Notes: generated by a model from the letters alone, not told the origin. 64,000 nucleotides of DNA from Flavobacteriales bacterium UBA7666 (GCA_002483265.1 DLHO01000028.1:124001-188000), one strand, 5' to 3'; shown: positions 1 to 10,525, counted from the first letter of the stretch. Numbers and translations are program-made.

Positions 1-1
1 A

Positions 2-2191
2 CGGTTCCCTGTGAAATGCACGGATGGTGGAAATAATTGGTCACCTACAGCCGCAGATCCTACAGGAGCCGACACTTGGTACTTGTCTGCCGATCCGCAA
101 TCAACAACCCGCTTGTTAGTGGCTTCCTATGATGAATTGTTCTTTTCGAATGACGGAGGAGCAAGCTTTCAATCGGTGTTCTCTATGAATGATTTTCATA
201 TTGCGGGTGTTTTCTGGGACGGAATGAATATCTACCTCGGAACACGTCAGGGATTATTGGTTTCCACAAATGGCGGAACGAGTTTTTCTATGAGTGCCGC
301 AAGCGGAATTCCGGCAGGAAGTGGTTTCATCTCGTTTACAGGAGCAAAATCAGGAGGTACAACGCGTTTGATGGGAACCATTGCAGCCCAGACCGATCTT
401 TATCCGGGAATGAAAGCACTCGATATTGGAATTTGTACCGGAATGATTAAGCTGGATGTAGGAGCAGGAAACTGGACCAGTGTTTACAACAACATCGATA
501 CGGATCATGAGCTCTTCCTGATCTCTTCTGCTGCAAACAATATCAATACATTCTATGTCGGCGGAACAAATACCAACAACAGTTATCCGGTAGTTTACAA
601 AACAACGAATGGTGGCACAACCTGGTCGGAAACCTTTTTGGGAACAAACAACCAAAATATCACCACAGGCTGGAGCGGATATCAGGGCGATGAGGACTGG
701 TGGTTCGGTGAAATTGTCTTCGGGCTCAAAGTGGCTCCAAACGATGCAAATACCGTCATCATTACCGATTTCGGATATGCACACATCACATCAGACGGTG
801 GTGCGAACTGGAAGCAGGCTTATGTCGATGCAGCTGATCAAAACCCGGCAGGAAGTCCAACACCAACCGGACAATCTTATGCCGGAAATGGTCTCGAAAA
901 CACGGCATCGTGGTATATGCACTGGATTAACAGTGGCAACATTTTCGCAGGATATACCGATATCACGGCAATTCGCAGTACGGACGGTGGACAAAAATGG
1001 TCCAAAGATTATTCGGGAATCAATTACAACACAGTCTATCACGTAGTGGAAGCACTGAATGGAACCTTGTATGCCGCAGTATCGAGTGTGCACGACATGT
1101 ATCAAAGTACCTACCTGCAAGACAACAAGATTGATAACGGTACCGGCGCTATTCTCTACTCTACCAACGATGGTGAAGACTGGAACATGCTGCATGATTT
1201 CGGCATGCCGGTAATCTGGCTGGCTATCAACCCCAACAATGCCAACGAGCTATATGCCAGCGTGATCGACAGTCAAACCGGTGGAATCTTTAAAACCACC
1301 AACCTTGGAAGTAACGCTGCTTCTACCTGGGCCATTACAGGAACTCCTCCACGAACGGAAGGCCATCCGTACAACGTGCGTGTACTGAACGACGGAACGG
1401 TGATTTCCAGCTGGAGTGGCCGCAGGGCTAGTAATGTATTTACGGAAAGTTCGGGAATCTTTAGTTCGACAAACGGCGGTACAAGCTGGCAGGATGTAAG
1501 CGACCCCGGCATGCACTATTGGACGAAGGATATCATCATCGATCCGCATGATGCTACTCAAAACACCTGGTATGCTGCAGTACACAGTGGCTGGGGAGGT
1601 CCTGCAAATGATTTGGGTGGATTGTATAAGACAACGAACCGCGGAACAAGCTGGGTGCGCATTTTTGATTCTTACCGCGTAGAATCGGCAACAATCCATC
1701 CAACGAATCCGAACGAGATTTATGTGACAACGGAGTCGGACGGTTTGTGGTATAGCAGCAATCTGAATTCTGCTTCACCCACTTTCTCCAATGTGTTTGA
1801 ATACCCTTTCCAACACCCTACACGTGTTTTCTTTGGTCCCGTTCCCATCAACAATCCCCTCAACGAACGTGAAATCTGGACCACCACTTTCGGTAACGGA
1901 CTGCGATTGGGAATGGATGCAGCTGTGATCAACGGCATTTCCGAAAACACATCCGCGGCAGAGATCCGTATTTACCCCAACCCTGCTGATAAGGAGTTGA
2001 CGATTGTTTCCAAAAGCAACATCAGCAACTGGAAGCTTGTGGATCAATTGGGAAAAACCGTACTGGAAGGAAACTCAAACTCGGTTCAGGTGACGATCAA
2101 TACACACACATTGAAAGCCGGGAGTTATGTGTTGAGAATAGTGGATCAGGATGGTAAAACGGGGATGCAGAAGGTGTTGGTTTTGAGGTGA
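2..2191 (+). CDS. BNR/Asp-box beta-propeller protein with T9SS sorting domain (5' partial)
   Basis: The reading frame is open to the left window edge, so the N-terminus, including any signal peptide, is missing; an internal GTG at 11 is not a credible start. The visible part (about 730 residues) carries many Asp-box-like motifs of the type S-T-N-G-G-x-x-W or S-x-D-G-G-x-x-W (for example STNGGTSF, TTNGGTTW, SSTNGGTSW). These are typical of sortilin/VPS10 or BNR-repeat seven- to ten-bladed propellers found in secreted glycosidase-like proteins. The last ~77 residues, starting near AEIRIYPNP, are a T9SS type A C-terminal sorting domain ending in KVLVLR, so the protein should be exported through the type IX system and released or anchored at the cell surface. 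No glycosidase catalytic residues can be assigned; a binding or unassigned enzymatic role is equally possible. The family call is solid, the function is not known. Confidence 0.85.
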   Translation, partial: RFPVKCTDGGNNWSPTAADPTGADTWYLSADPQSTTRLLVASYDELFFSNDGGASFQSVFSMNDFHIAGVFWDGMNIYLGTRQGLLVSTNGGTSFSMSAASGIPAGSGFISFTGAKSGGTTRLMGTIAAQTDLYPGMKALDIGICTGMIKLDVGAGNWTSVYNNIDTDHELFLISSAANNINTFYVGGTNTNNSYPVVYKTTNGGTTWSETFLGTNNQNITTGWSGYQGDEDWWFGEIVFGLKVAPNDANTVIITDFGYAHITSDGGANWKQAYVDAADQNPAGSPTPTGQSYAGNGLENTASWYMHWINSGNIFAGYTDITAIRSTDGGQKWSKDYSGINYNTVYHVVEALNGTLYAAVSSVHDMYQSTYLQDNKIDNGTGAILYSTNDGEDWNMLHDFGMPVIWLAINPNNANELYASVIDSQTGGIFKTTNLGSNAASTWAITGTPPRTEGHPYNVRVLNDGTVISSWSGRRASNVFTESSGIFSSTNGGTSWQDVSDPGMHYWTKDIIIDPHDATQNTWYAAVHSGWGGPANDLGGLYKTTNRGTSWVRIFDSYRVESATIHPTNPNEIYVTTESDGLWYSSNLNSASPTFSNVFEYPFQHPTRVFFGPVPINNPLNEREIWTTTFGNGLRLGMDAAVINGISENTSAAEIRIYPNPADKELTIVSKSNISNWKLVDQLGKTVLEGNSNSVQVTINTHTLKAGSYVLRIVDQDGKTGMQKVLVLR

Positions 2192-2299
2192 ATGTGATTA
2201 ATTTGGATATAAACCCAAACCGATCGGCTATTGGAAATAAAAAAGCAACCCAACTTCATCTGCCTCGTCTTAAACCCAAAACCCAAAACTAATTTTACC

Positions 2300-3952
2300 A
2301 TGAGAAGATTTACCTTATTCACTGCCACTCTATTTTCTACGATTATATCAACAGCACAAACCCCGCAATGGGAATGGGCCAAGTCGTTTGCCGGAAGCCA
2401 GGGAGGTTCCTCAGATGCTTCAAGAGCTATAGCAGTTGATAACAGCGGAAACACCTATTTGGCTGGTTTCTACGTGAGCCCAACCATTTCGTTTGGCAAT
2501 CTGACCCTCACCAATCAATCCAACACCTACTATCACGATTCCTACATCGTTAAATACGGTCCGACGGGGAACATCCTATGGGGAAAATCCTTTGGAAGCT
2601 CCTTGCATGAAAATCTCAGAGACATTGAAACCGATGCTGCAGGAAATGTTTATATCCTGGGGGAATTTGAAAGTCCAACGGTTACTTTTGGAAGTACGGT
2701 ATTGACAAACAGTGGAGGCACGGATATTTTTCTGGTCAAGCTGGATCCATCCGGAAACGTGCTATGGGCAAAATCCATTGGAGGTACGGGTACTGAATCA
2801 AGTAATGCGCTTGCTATGGATGCAAACGGCAATATACTTCTCTTAGGGAATTTTGGCACCCCTACACTTGCTGTTGGTGCTTCCAATCTTACCACTGCAG
2901 GCTATCAGGACTTATTGATGGTCAAGTATTCGTCGGCAGGTAATGTAGTATGGGCCAAATCCATGGGAGGAACAGGTTATGATATCGCTTATGACATTGC
3001 TGCCGATGCAGCGAACAATTTTGCTATTACCGGGAAATTTTCCGGACCTTCCATGACAGATGGAACAGGAACAATAACAAACACGGCATATGCTACGCTT
3101 TTTATAATCAAATTCAATTCTGCCGGCACTTATCAATGGTCCAGTTCATGGTCAGGAAGCAGTGCTGATTACGGACAAAGTGTTGCCTTCGATAATGCAG
3201 GAAATGCGCTAATGCTTGCCAGTTTTGGTGAAACAAGTGTCACATTTGGCAGTATCACCCTCACATGCCCCACTACTTCTTACGGAATTATGAAATATAA
3301 TCCTGCCGGAACTCCATTATGGGGAGAAACGGTTGCTACAGGTAAGATTGATGGAGTTGATTTGAAAGTCAACAACCTCAATGAGATTTTCTTATGTGGT
3401 AGTACCATTTGCCCGACGATTTTCTTTGGTACCTCTACACTCATCAAAACAGGTACAGGTTCCGATATATTGGTAGTAAAGTATGACTCAGCAGGGAACG
3501 AGCTTTGGGGAGTAATAGAAGGTGGCAATTCGGAAGAATATATAGGAAAAATGGATATCGACGCTTCGGGTGGTGTTTACATCCACGGAATGTTCTTAAG
3601 TCCTTCCCTTACTTTCGGAGGAACAGCATTAACCCATACTTCAGCTGGACAAACTGATAATTACATTGCCAAATTGGCTGTTCCAACTACAACTGGAATC
3701 AATGAACTTTCCTCAAACGATTCTTTTACATTGGCTCCCAATCCAATGACTTCTGAAACCCTTATTCTATCCGAAAAAGCTGAAATCTCATCGGTTCGTA
3801 TCCTGGACATGTCAGGTAAAACAATCCGTGAGTTGGATGGAACCGGTGAACAAATAGTAATTGAGCGCGGCGACATGACAACAGGAATCTATTTCGTGCA
3901 GATTATGGACATGAAAGGCACTATATCCAATCAAAAATTGGTGGTAGAGTAA
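2300..3952 (+). CDS. SBBP-repeat beta-propeller protein, T9SS cargo
   Basis: The open frame extends to a TTG at 2231, but the start at ATG 2300 is preferred because it begins a clean signal peptide (MRRFTLFTATLFSTIISTAQ). About ten repeats of the SBBP type follow, each with a pattern like W-A-K-S-x-G-G ... A-x-D-A-x-G-N-x-x-x-x-G-x-F and a F-G-x-x-x-L-T segment. They form a predicted secreted beta-propeller of about 450 residues. The C-terminal ~80 residues (from FTLAPNPMTSETL to SNQKLVVE) are a T9SS type A sorting domain. The gene follows the BNR protein in the same direction with a 108-bp gap and could be cotranscribed with it. SBBP proteins are usually cell-surface or extracellular; no enzymatic role can be read from the sequence. 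No catalytic motif was seen. Confidence 0.87.
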   Translation: MRRFTLFTATLFSTIISTAQTPQWEWAKSFAGSQGGSSDASRAIAVDNSGNTYLAGFYVSPTISFGNLTLTNQSNTYYHDSYIVKYGPTGNILWGKSFGSSLHENLRDIETDAAGNVYILGEFESPTVTFGSTVLTNSGGTDIFLVKLDPSGNVLWAKSIGGTGTESSNALAMDANGNILLLGNFGTPTLAVGASNLTTAGYQDLLMVKYSSAGNVVWAKSMGGTGYDIAYDIAADAANNFAITGKFSGPSMTDGTGTITNTAYATLFIIKFNSAGTYQWSSSWSGSSADYGQSVAFDNAGNALMLASFGETSVTFGSITLTCPTTSYGIMKYNPAGTPLWGETVATGKIDGVDLKVNNLNEIFLCGSTICPTIFFGTSTLIKTGTGSDILVVKYDSAGNELWGVIEGGNSEEYIGKMDIDASGGVYIHGMFLSPSLTFGGTALTHTSAGQTDNYIAKLAVPTTTGINELSSNDSFTLAPNPMTSETLILSEKAEISSVRILDMSGKTIRELDGTGEQIVIERGDMTTGIYFVQIMDMKGTISNQKLVVE

Positions 3953-4264
3953 TTTCTTCGCAGCAAGAAAAATTCTTGATTTGAACCACATAGGCAGATA
4001 GAACACATAGCATATCCATTAAGAAAACTATGTAACCTATGTTTCTATGTGGTTTATAATTTAACCACAGTAAAATCTGCTTTGGATTCTCATTCTCATT
4101 CAACCACGAATATATTCCCATTCCCTGCGAATCCCAATTAAACCACCCCTAATATCAATTCAACAATTCCTCCCCTTATATAAGGTGTACTTTTGTTCAA
4201 ATTTCGCGGTCAAAATACTAATTTTGCACCTCTTTTATTTAAACCAACAAACGATTCTCACCCA
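3953..4264. other. Intergenic region with inverted repeat and weak promoter
   Basis: This 312-bp stretch has no plausible gene. It holds the REP-like inverted repeat at 3984-4054 and several isolated AACCAC motifs. It also has a 12-bp palindrome CCTTATATAAGG at 4174-4185, directly followed by TACTTTTG at 4188-4195, which fits the Bacteroidota -7 consensus TAnnTTTG. No convincing TTTG -33 box lies 19-23 bp upstream, so the promoter for the downstream beta-helix gene is only tentative. Confidence 0.4.
3984..4054. repeat. REP-like imperfect inverted repeat (ACATAG family)
   Basis: The outer arms AACCACATAG (3984-3993) and CTATGTGGTT (4045-4054) are perfect reverse complements. Inside them are further copies of the same short unit: ACATAG at 4005-4010 on the left and CTATGT at 4028-4033 and again near 4037 on the right. 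The transcript would fold into a long, bulged hairpin just after the SBBP gene stop. Such CTATGTG-type arrays resemble intergenic REP-like elements in Bacteroidota (inference from memory). A weak terminator role is possible but there is no clean U tract. Confidence 0.6.
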
Positions 4265-7200
4265 ATGAAACACGCTTCTTTCATTAAATTCATCCTTGTT
4301 TTTTGCCTGATCATCAGCTGCACGAATACCTTCGCAGCACGTATCTATGTGAAACAAAATGCCACAGGGGCCAACAATGGTACTTCCTGGACAAACGCTT
4401 ACACAAGTCTCGAATGGGCACTTGCTTTTGCAGCCAGTGGCGACGAAATTTGGGTTGCTGCCGGAACGTATTATACTTCCGATATGAATGACCCGAATAA
4501 CAGTTTCGTATTGGGTGATAATGTGAAACTTTATGGAAATTTCGCAGGTACGGAAACAAATCTCAGCCAACGTGTTGACTTAGCACCTGCTGCTTCCGGA
4601 GCGAACCGTACGAACGAGACCATTCTTTCGGGTGATATCGGTGTAGCGGGAAACAACGCAGACAATGCTTACCGTGTCATGTACTTAGTAGGAAACACAA
4701 CTTCCGTATTTATCGATGGAATCAAGATCGTTGGTGGTAACTCGCGTGCCGGTGTGGTACGTGGAAAAGGAGCAGGAATCTTTATCCAGAATGGAGGTGC
4801 CATCCAGTTGACCAATATGATCATTGCAGACAATAACTGTTTATCAGAAGGAACAACAGGTGGTGCAGGTGCAGGTTTATATATCGAAAACAGCGGCGCT
4901 TTGACTTTAACGAACTCGGTGATCCGCAACAATAAACTGGTAGAAGCGAATGTTTATTACAATGGCGCAGCTTTCCTTGGAGGTGGTGGAATTTATTGTG
5001 GTTCAGCTTCTGTGCAAATTACGAATACGATTGTTACTAACAACCAGGTAACATCAGGTGGTTACGGTGATGTTCACGGTGGTGGAATCTGCTTGAGACG
5101 CACTGGGGTTTCCAACGTGATTGTGACCAATTCACAGATTCTCAACAATTCCGTTTCAAAAAACGGATCATTGGGCACTTATTCTTACGGCGGCGGATTA
5201 TACGTTAGCGGTACAACTGCCAATACACTTTTACTCACCGGAACAAAGATCAATAACAACTCCGCACTGGCTGTAGCTGCAAATAGCACTTACGGTGAAG
5301 CATATGGTGGCGGAGCTTATTTCTATGGAGATACACTGCGTATTGCGAACTGCGAGTTCCTGACCAACTCCGTTACCGGAGGCGTCTATACCCGGGGTGG
5401 TGGTATCTGCACTTCTGAAACTATAAAAGCCTACATTTCAGGATCTCAATTCAATTCCAACACCCTCAATTCCGGTAGAATGAATTCAGGTGCAGGGGCT
5501 TTATTGGAAGGTGTTTTTGGTGCGCTTCCCTTTGAAGTGAGCAACTGCTCCTTTTCAAACAATTCTATTGTTTCGACGAAACCCAGTGCTTCCGGAAGAG
5601 GAGCAGGATTATACGGAAGTGCTCCCTTGACCATTACCGGCTCTGACTTCAGCAGCAACAGCATAACAGTTACCGCTAACAACACCAGTACCGCAGCTTC
5701 ACCGGCCGCAGCATACGGAGGCGGACTCTTTACAGCAAGCGCATTGGACGTGGACAATTGTACATTTAACAATAACGTCCTGTACCCCACCATGAATTAT
5801 ATGACGGAAAATTATATGACCTACAATGCCCAACATGCAATTGCATACGGGGGTGGAATCTATACAAGTACTTATTTTAATGTACGAAACTCCTCTTTTT
5901 TCAACAATAACAACCAAGGGGATGCAAATGCCACCTATACCGGTTATTCTGTTCAGGCATTGACAAAAGGCGGTGGTTTTTGTTCCGAAATCTCATCAGC
6001 ACCATCTACCGGACCTTCTAAACTGTTGAACTGCGAATTTGCAGGGAACCAGGTCTACTCGGCTGCTTATTCCGACATTAACCAGAGTGCTACCAGAGGT
6101 GGAGGTGTTTCAATTGAAACCACACCTACAACTTACCAGGTTCACATCGATGGCTGCACCATCACAAACAATACGGCCTATATGGGCAACCCAAATTCTC
6201 CTACAACCTATGGTGGTGGAATCTATTTTTCCAGTGCAGGACATATTTTCCGCACGAAAATATCCGGGAATACAGCGCAGGCAAGCAAAGGTGATGTTTT
6301 CGGAGGTGGCGCTTATACGACAGGTACAGGATTTATTTCCAACTGTCTGATTACGGGCAACCGTGTGGTTAGTCCCAATAAAGCTTACGGTGGCGGGATC
6401 TATAACGCAGCTACGACAACCATGTCGAGCCTTACCGTTGCAGAGAATAAATCTACCAGCAGTGTGAGTGCAGACGACAAAGGTGCCGGAGTATATAATA
6501 ATTCAACCAAAAGTCTATACAACTCGATCGTTTACTACAATGAGTCAACAGACAATTACTTCGGACAAGCTTCTTACCTGCCGTTCAACTCGATCATCCA
6601 ATACTTCCCCAACGGCGCAACAAATTACAACCTCCCTCCTTTCTTTACTGATACAGCGGCGAATGACTTTCACGTAGCAGCGAACTCCATTGCAATCAAC
6701 CATGGAAACAACACCTATATTCCGGCTGGAGTAACTCTTGACCTGGACGGTAATACGCGCATCCAAAATACAACAGTAGACATCGGTGCCTACGAGCTGG
6801 ATCCATGCATTAACCAAACGATGGTTACAGCATCTATTTGTCCGGGTGGTTCTTATTCCTTTAACGGAATGACCTTAACAACTGCAGGCATTTACAAAGA
6901 CACCTTATTGAATACTTCGGGCTGTGATAGTATCGTTACTTTGAACCTAACTATCAGCACCGCAACAACTTCCAATACGACTCTGAGTGTTTGTAACAGC
7001 TATACATGGAATGGCACAACTTATACTACTTCAGGCACTTATACCTGGTTGGGCACAAATGCAAACGGGTGTGACTCTACAGCAACACTAAACCTCACAA
7101 TTAAGCAGCCAACAACATCGAGCAGTTCTGTTTCGGCATGTGGAACTTATACGTGGCATGGAACAACTTATACAACCTCAGGTTCATATACGTGGACTGG

Positions 7201-10200
7201 AACAAATGCAGCGGGATGCGATTCCATTGCAACGCTGAACTTAACCATCAAACAACCCACAACATCGAACAGTTCTGTTTCGGCATGTGGAACCTACACG
7301 TGGCATGGGACAACTTATACTTCAAACGGAACATACACGTGGACGGGAACAAACGCAGCTGGTTGTGATTCGGTAGTAACCTTAAACTTGACAATCAAAC
7401 AAGCAACAAATTCCACTAATGCAGCTACAGCTTGTGATAGTTATACATGGCACGGAATGACTTATACTACTTCCGGTTCATACAACTGGACAGGGACAAA
7501 CGCTGCTGGTTGCGATTCAGTAGTAACATTGAATTTGACGATCAATCAATCAACGACCTCAAGCAGTTCTATTTCAGCCTGTGCTTCTTACATCTGGCAT
7601 GGAACAACTTACACTACTTCTGGCACGTACACTTGGACTGGCACTAATGGATCTGGCTGTGCTGTTACAGAAACGCTGAACCTTATTATCAAGCAACCTA
7701 CAACATCCAACAATTCTGTCTCAGCATGTGGAACATACACATGGCATGGAACAACTTATGCTTCAAGCGGAAGTTACACTTGGACAGGAACCAACGCAGT
7801 GGGTTGTGATTCGGTAGTCACTTTGAACTTAACTATCAAACAACCTACTTCATCCAGCAGTTCTGTTTCGGCTTGTGGAACTTATACGTGGCATGGAACA
7901 ACTTATGCGACTTCCGGTTCATACATGTGGACAGGAACAAATGCAGCAGGTTGTGACTCCGTTGTAACATTGAACTTAACAATCACACAACCGACAGCAT
8001 CCAGCAGTTCTGCTTCAGCATGTGGGTCATACACATGGCATGGAACAACTTACACGGCTTCCGGTTCATACACCTGGACAGGAACAAATGCAGCAGGTTG
8101 TGATTCGGTAGCAACATTGAACTTAACTATCAAACAACCGACAGCATCCAGCAATTCTGTTTCAGCTTGCGTAACTTACTCATGGCATGGAACGACTTAT
8201 GCTTCAAGTGGAATTTATACTTGGACAGGAATGAACGCAGTGGGTTGTGATTCGGTAGTCACTTTGAACTTAACTATCAAGCAACCGACAGCATCCAGCA
8301 GTTCTGCTTCAGCTTGTGAGTCATACACATGGCATGGAACAACTTATGCTTCAAGCGGAAGTTACACGTGGACAGGAACAAATGCAGCGGGATGTGATTC
8401 AGTAGCAACATTGAACTTAACAATCAAACAACCTACTTCATCCAGCAGTTCTGTTTCAGCTTGCGGAACTTACTTGTGGCACGGAACAACTTATGCAACT
8501 TCCGGTTCATATACGTGGACGGGAACAAATGCAGCGGGTTGTGACTCCGTTGTAACTTTGAACTTAACGATCAAACAACCGACTTCATCAAGCAGTTCTG
8601 TCTCAGCATGTGGAACATACACATGGCATGGAACAACTTATGCTTCAAGCGGAAGTTACACGTGGACAGGAACAAATGCAGCAGGTTGTGATTCGGTAGC
8701 AACATTGAACTTAACAATCAAACAACCTACTTCATCCAGCAGTTCTGTTTCAGCTTGTGGAACTTACTCATGGCATGGAACAACTTATGCAACTTCCGGT
8801 TCATATACTTGGACAGGAACAAACGCAGCAGGTTGTGATTCAGTAGCAACATTGAACTTAACAATCAAACAACCTACTTCATCCAGCAGTTCTGTTTCAG
8901 CTTGTGGAACTTATACGTGGCATGGAACAACTTACACGGCTTCCGGTTCATACATGTGGACAGGAACAAATGCAGCGGGATGTGATTCGGTAGTCACTTT
9001 GAACTTAACAATCAAACAACCTACTTCATCCAGCAGTTCTTCTTCAGCATGTGGAACTTACTCATGGCATGGAACAACTTATGCAACTTCCGGTTCATAC
9101 ATGTGGACAGGAACAAATGCAGCGGGTTGTGACTCCGTTGTAACATTGAACTTAACAATCAAACAACCGACTTCATCAAGCAGTTCTGTCTCAGCATGTG
9201 GAACATACACATGGCATGGAACAACTTATGCTTCAAGCGGAAGTTACACGTGGACAGGAACAAATGCAGCAGGTTGTGATTCGGCAGCAACATTGAACTT
9301 AACGATCAAGCAACCGACTTCATCCAGCAGTTCTGCTTCAGCATGTGGAACATACACATGGCATGGAACAACTTATGCTTCAAGCGGAAGTTACACGTGG
9401 ACTGGAACAAATGCAGCAGGTTGTGACTCCGTTATAACATTGAATTTAACAATCACACAGCCAACAACATCCAGCAGTTCTGTTTCAGCTTGCGGAACTT
9501 ACTTGTGGCATGGAACAACTTATGCAACTTCCGGTTCATATACTTGGACAGGAACAAACGCAGCAGGTTGTGACTCCGTTATAACATTGAATTTAACAAT
9601 CACACAGCCAACAACATCCAGCAGTTCTGTCTCAGCTTGTGGAACTTACTTGTGGCATGGAACAACTTATGCAACTTCCGGTTCATATACTTGGACAGGA
9701 ACAAACGCAGCAGGTTGTGATTCGGTAGTCACTTTGAACTTAACAATCAAACAGCCAACAACATCCAGCAGTTCTGTTTCAGCTTGCGGAACTTACTTGT
9801 GGCACGGAACAACTTATGCAACTTCCGGTTCATATACTTGGACAGGAACAAACGCAGCAGGTTGTGATTCGGTAGTCACTTTGAACTTAACGATCAAACA
9901 ACCTACTTCATCCAGCAGTTCTGTTTCAGCTTGCGGAACTTATTTGTGGCACGGAACAACTTATACCACTTCCGGTTCATATACGTGGACAGGAACAAAC
10001 GCAGCAGGTTGTGATTCGGTGGTAACTTTGAACTTAACAATTCAATCAGTCAATGTTTCTGTAACACTGTCCGACGATGGTACAATGACTGTAGCTGAAA
10101 CTGGCGGTACCTATCAGTGGGTGAAATGCGACGGTTCATTTTCTCCGATTGATCCTGCAATTTTCCAAAGCTTCACTCCGGAAGCAAACGGTACCTATGC

Positions 10201-10525
10201 TGTGATCGTTACCGCGGCTAATGGCTGCACAGACACCAGCGATTGTGTAAGTATAACAAACCTTGGAGTGGAAAGTCATTCTTTTGGAGCTGAACTAAAA
10301 GCATACCCCAACCCTACTTTGGGTCTTGTGAAAATTGACTTAGGTGAAGCTTATCATGACGTAACCCTAACATTACGGGATGCGCTTGGAAGAATGGTTG
10401 AGCAATATCATTACGAAGAAATGAAGTCGATTGATCTTACTATTACTCCTGCGCGTGGTGTATATTCACTTACAATAGCAACCAACGAAGGGAAATCTGC
10501 TACACTGCAGATTGTGAAAGAATAA
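4265..10525 (+). CDS. Giant right-handed beta-helix protein with 49-residue tandem repeats, T9SS cargo
   Basis: Start chosen at ATG 4265 (24 codons after the first possible start) because it opens a signal peptide, MKHASFIKFILVFCLIISCT. The product is 2,087 residues. Residues ~25-860 form a parallel beta-helix of the choice-of-anchor Q type, with many G-G-G-I/L-Y turns (for example AYGGGIY, TYGGGIYF) and N-N-S rungs, ending in the typical segment DLDGNTRIQNTTVDIGAYELD. It continues into about 22 copies of a 49-residue repeat with core motifs SACGTYTWHGTTY, SGSYTWTGTNAAGCDS and TLNLTIKQP. After the repeats comes an Ig-like module (GTYQWVKCDGSF ... GTYAVIV) and a T9SS type A sorting domain (ELKAYPNPTLGLVKI to LQIVKE). 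The repeat cysteines (two per unit) could form disulphides. Function is likely adhesion or surface structure (inference). A strong bidirectional terminator follows at 10551. Confidence 0.9.
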   Translation: MKHASFIKFILVFCLIISCTNTFAARIYVKQNATGANNGTSWTNAYTSLEWALAFAASGDEIWVAAGTYYTSDMNDPNNSFVLGDNVKLYGNFAGTETNLSQRVDLAPAASGANRTNETILSGDIGVAGNNADNAYRVMYLVGNTTSVFIDGIKIVGGNSRAGVVRGKGAGIFIQNGGAIQLTNMIIADNNCLSEGTTGGAGAGLYIENSGALTLTNSVIRNNKLVEANVYYNGAAFLGGGGIYCGSASVQITNTIVTNNQVTSGGYGDVHGGGICLRRTGVSNVIVTNSQILNNSVSKNGSLGTYSYGGGLYVSGTTANTLLLTGTKINNNSALAVAANSTYGEAYGGGAYFYGDTLRIANCEFLTNSVTGGVYTRGGGICTSETIKAYISGSQFNSNTLNSGRMNSGAGALLEGVFGALPFEVSNCSFSNNSIVSTKPSASGRGAGLYGSAPLTITGSDFSSNSITVTANNTSTAASPAAAYGGGLFTASALDVDNCTFNNNVLYPTMNYMTENYMTYNAQHAIAYGGGIYTSTYFNVRNSSFFNNNNQGDANATYTGYSVQALTKGGGFCSEISSAPSTGPSKLLNCEFAGNQVYSAAYSDINQSATRGGGVSIETTPTTYQVHIDGCTITNNTAYMGNPNSPTTYGGGIYFSSAGHIFRTKISGNTAQASKGDVFGGGAYTTGTGFISNCLITGNRVVSPNKAYGGGIYNAATTTMSSLTVAENKSTSSVSADDKGAGVYNNSTKSLYNSIVYYNESTDNYFGQASYLPFNSIIQYFPNGATNYNLPPFFTDTAANDFHVAANSIAINHGNNTYIPAGVTLDLDGNTRIQNTTVDIGAYELDPCINQTMVTASICPGGSYSFNGMTLTTAGIYKDTLLNTSGCDSIVTLNLTISTATTSNTTLSVCNSYTWNGTTYTTSGTYTWLGTNANGCDSTATLNLTIKQPTTSSSSVSACGTYTWHGTTYTTSGSYTWTGTNAAGCDSIATLNLTIKQPTTSNSSVSACGTYTWHGTTYTSNGTYTWTGTNAAGCDSVVTLNLTIKQATNSTNAATACDSYTWHGMTYTTSGSYNWTGTNAAGCDSVVTLNLTINQSTTSSSSISACASYIWHGTTYTTSGTYTWTGTNGSGCAVTETLNLIIKQPTTSNNSVSACGTYTWHGTTYASSGSYTWTGTNAVGCDSVVTLNLTIKQPTSSSSSVSACGTYTWHGTTYATSGSYMWTGTNAAGCDSVVTLNLTITQPTASSSSASACGSYTWHGTTYTASGSYTWTGTNAAGCDSVATLNLTIKQPTASSNSVSACVTYSWHGTTYASSGIYTWTGMNAVGCDSVVTLNLTIKQPTASSSSASACESYTWHGTTYASSGSYTWTGTNAAGCDSVATLNLTIKQPTSSSSSVSACGTYLWHGTTYATSGSYTWTGTNAAGCDSVVTLNLTIKQPTSSSSSVSACGTYTWHGTTYASSGSYTWTGTNAAGCDSVATLNLTIKQPTSSSSSVSACGTYSWHGTTYATSGSYTWTGTNAAGCDSVATLNLTIKQPTSSSSSVSACGTYTWHGTTYTASGSYMWTGTNAAGCDSVVTLNLTIKQPTSSSSSSSACGTYSWHGTTYATSGSYMWTGTNAAGCDSVVTLNLTIKQPTSSSSSVSACGTYTWHGTTYASSGSYTWTGTNAAGCDSAATLNLTIKQPTSSSSSASACGTYTWHGTTYASSGSYTWTGTNAAGCDSVITLNLTITQPTTSSSSVSACGTYLWHGTTYATSGSYTWTGTNAAGCDSVITLNLTITQPTTSSSSVSACGTYLWHGTTYATSGSYTWTGTNAAGCDSVVTLNLTIKQPTTSSSSVSACGTYLWHGTTYATSGSYTWTGTNAAGCDSVVTLNLTIKQPTSSSSSVSACGTYLWHGTTYTTSGSYTWTGTNAAGCDSVVTLNLTIQSVNVSVTLSDDGTMTVAETGGTYQWVKCDGSFSPIDPAIFQSFTPEANGTYAVIVTAANGCTDTSDCVSITNLGVESHSFGAELKAYPNPTLGLVKIDLGEAYHDVTLTLRDALGRMVEQYHYEEMKSIDLTITPARGVYSLTIATNEGKSATLQIVKE
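6821..10041 (+). repeat. Tandem array, about 22 units of 147 bp (49 residues), in coding sequence
   Basis: The spacing between successive GCATGTGG/GCTTGTGG motifs is 147 bp (for example 7136 to 7283), an exact multiple of three. By protein count there are about 22 units: the first (SFNGMTL) and second (TWNGTTY) are diverged, units 3-6 moderately so, and units from about 7,700 onward are nearly identical to each other at the DNA level. The gradient from diverged N-terminal units to homogenised C-terminal units points to recent expansion or gene conversion within the array. Assembly of such a region from short reads may be unreliable in copy number. Confidence 0.95.

Noticed and set aside
2..2191. 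Sialidase (BNR) enzyme
   Set aside because: Asp-box motifs alone are found in many non-enzymatic propellers; no arginine triad or other catalytic residue could be assigned.
6821..10041. CRISPR-like regular repeats
   Set aside because: The 147-bp period is a multiple of three, lies within one long reading frame and has no unique spacers; it is a protein repeat array.
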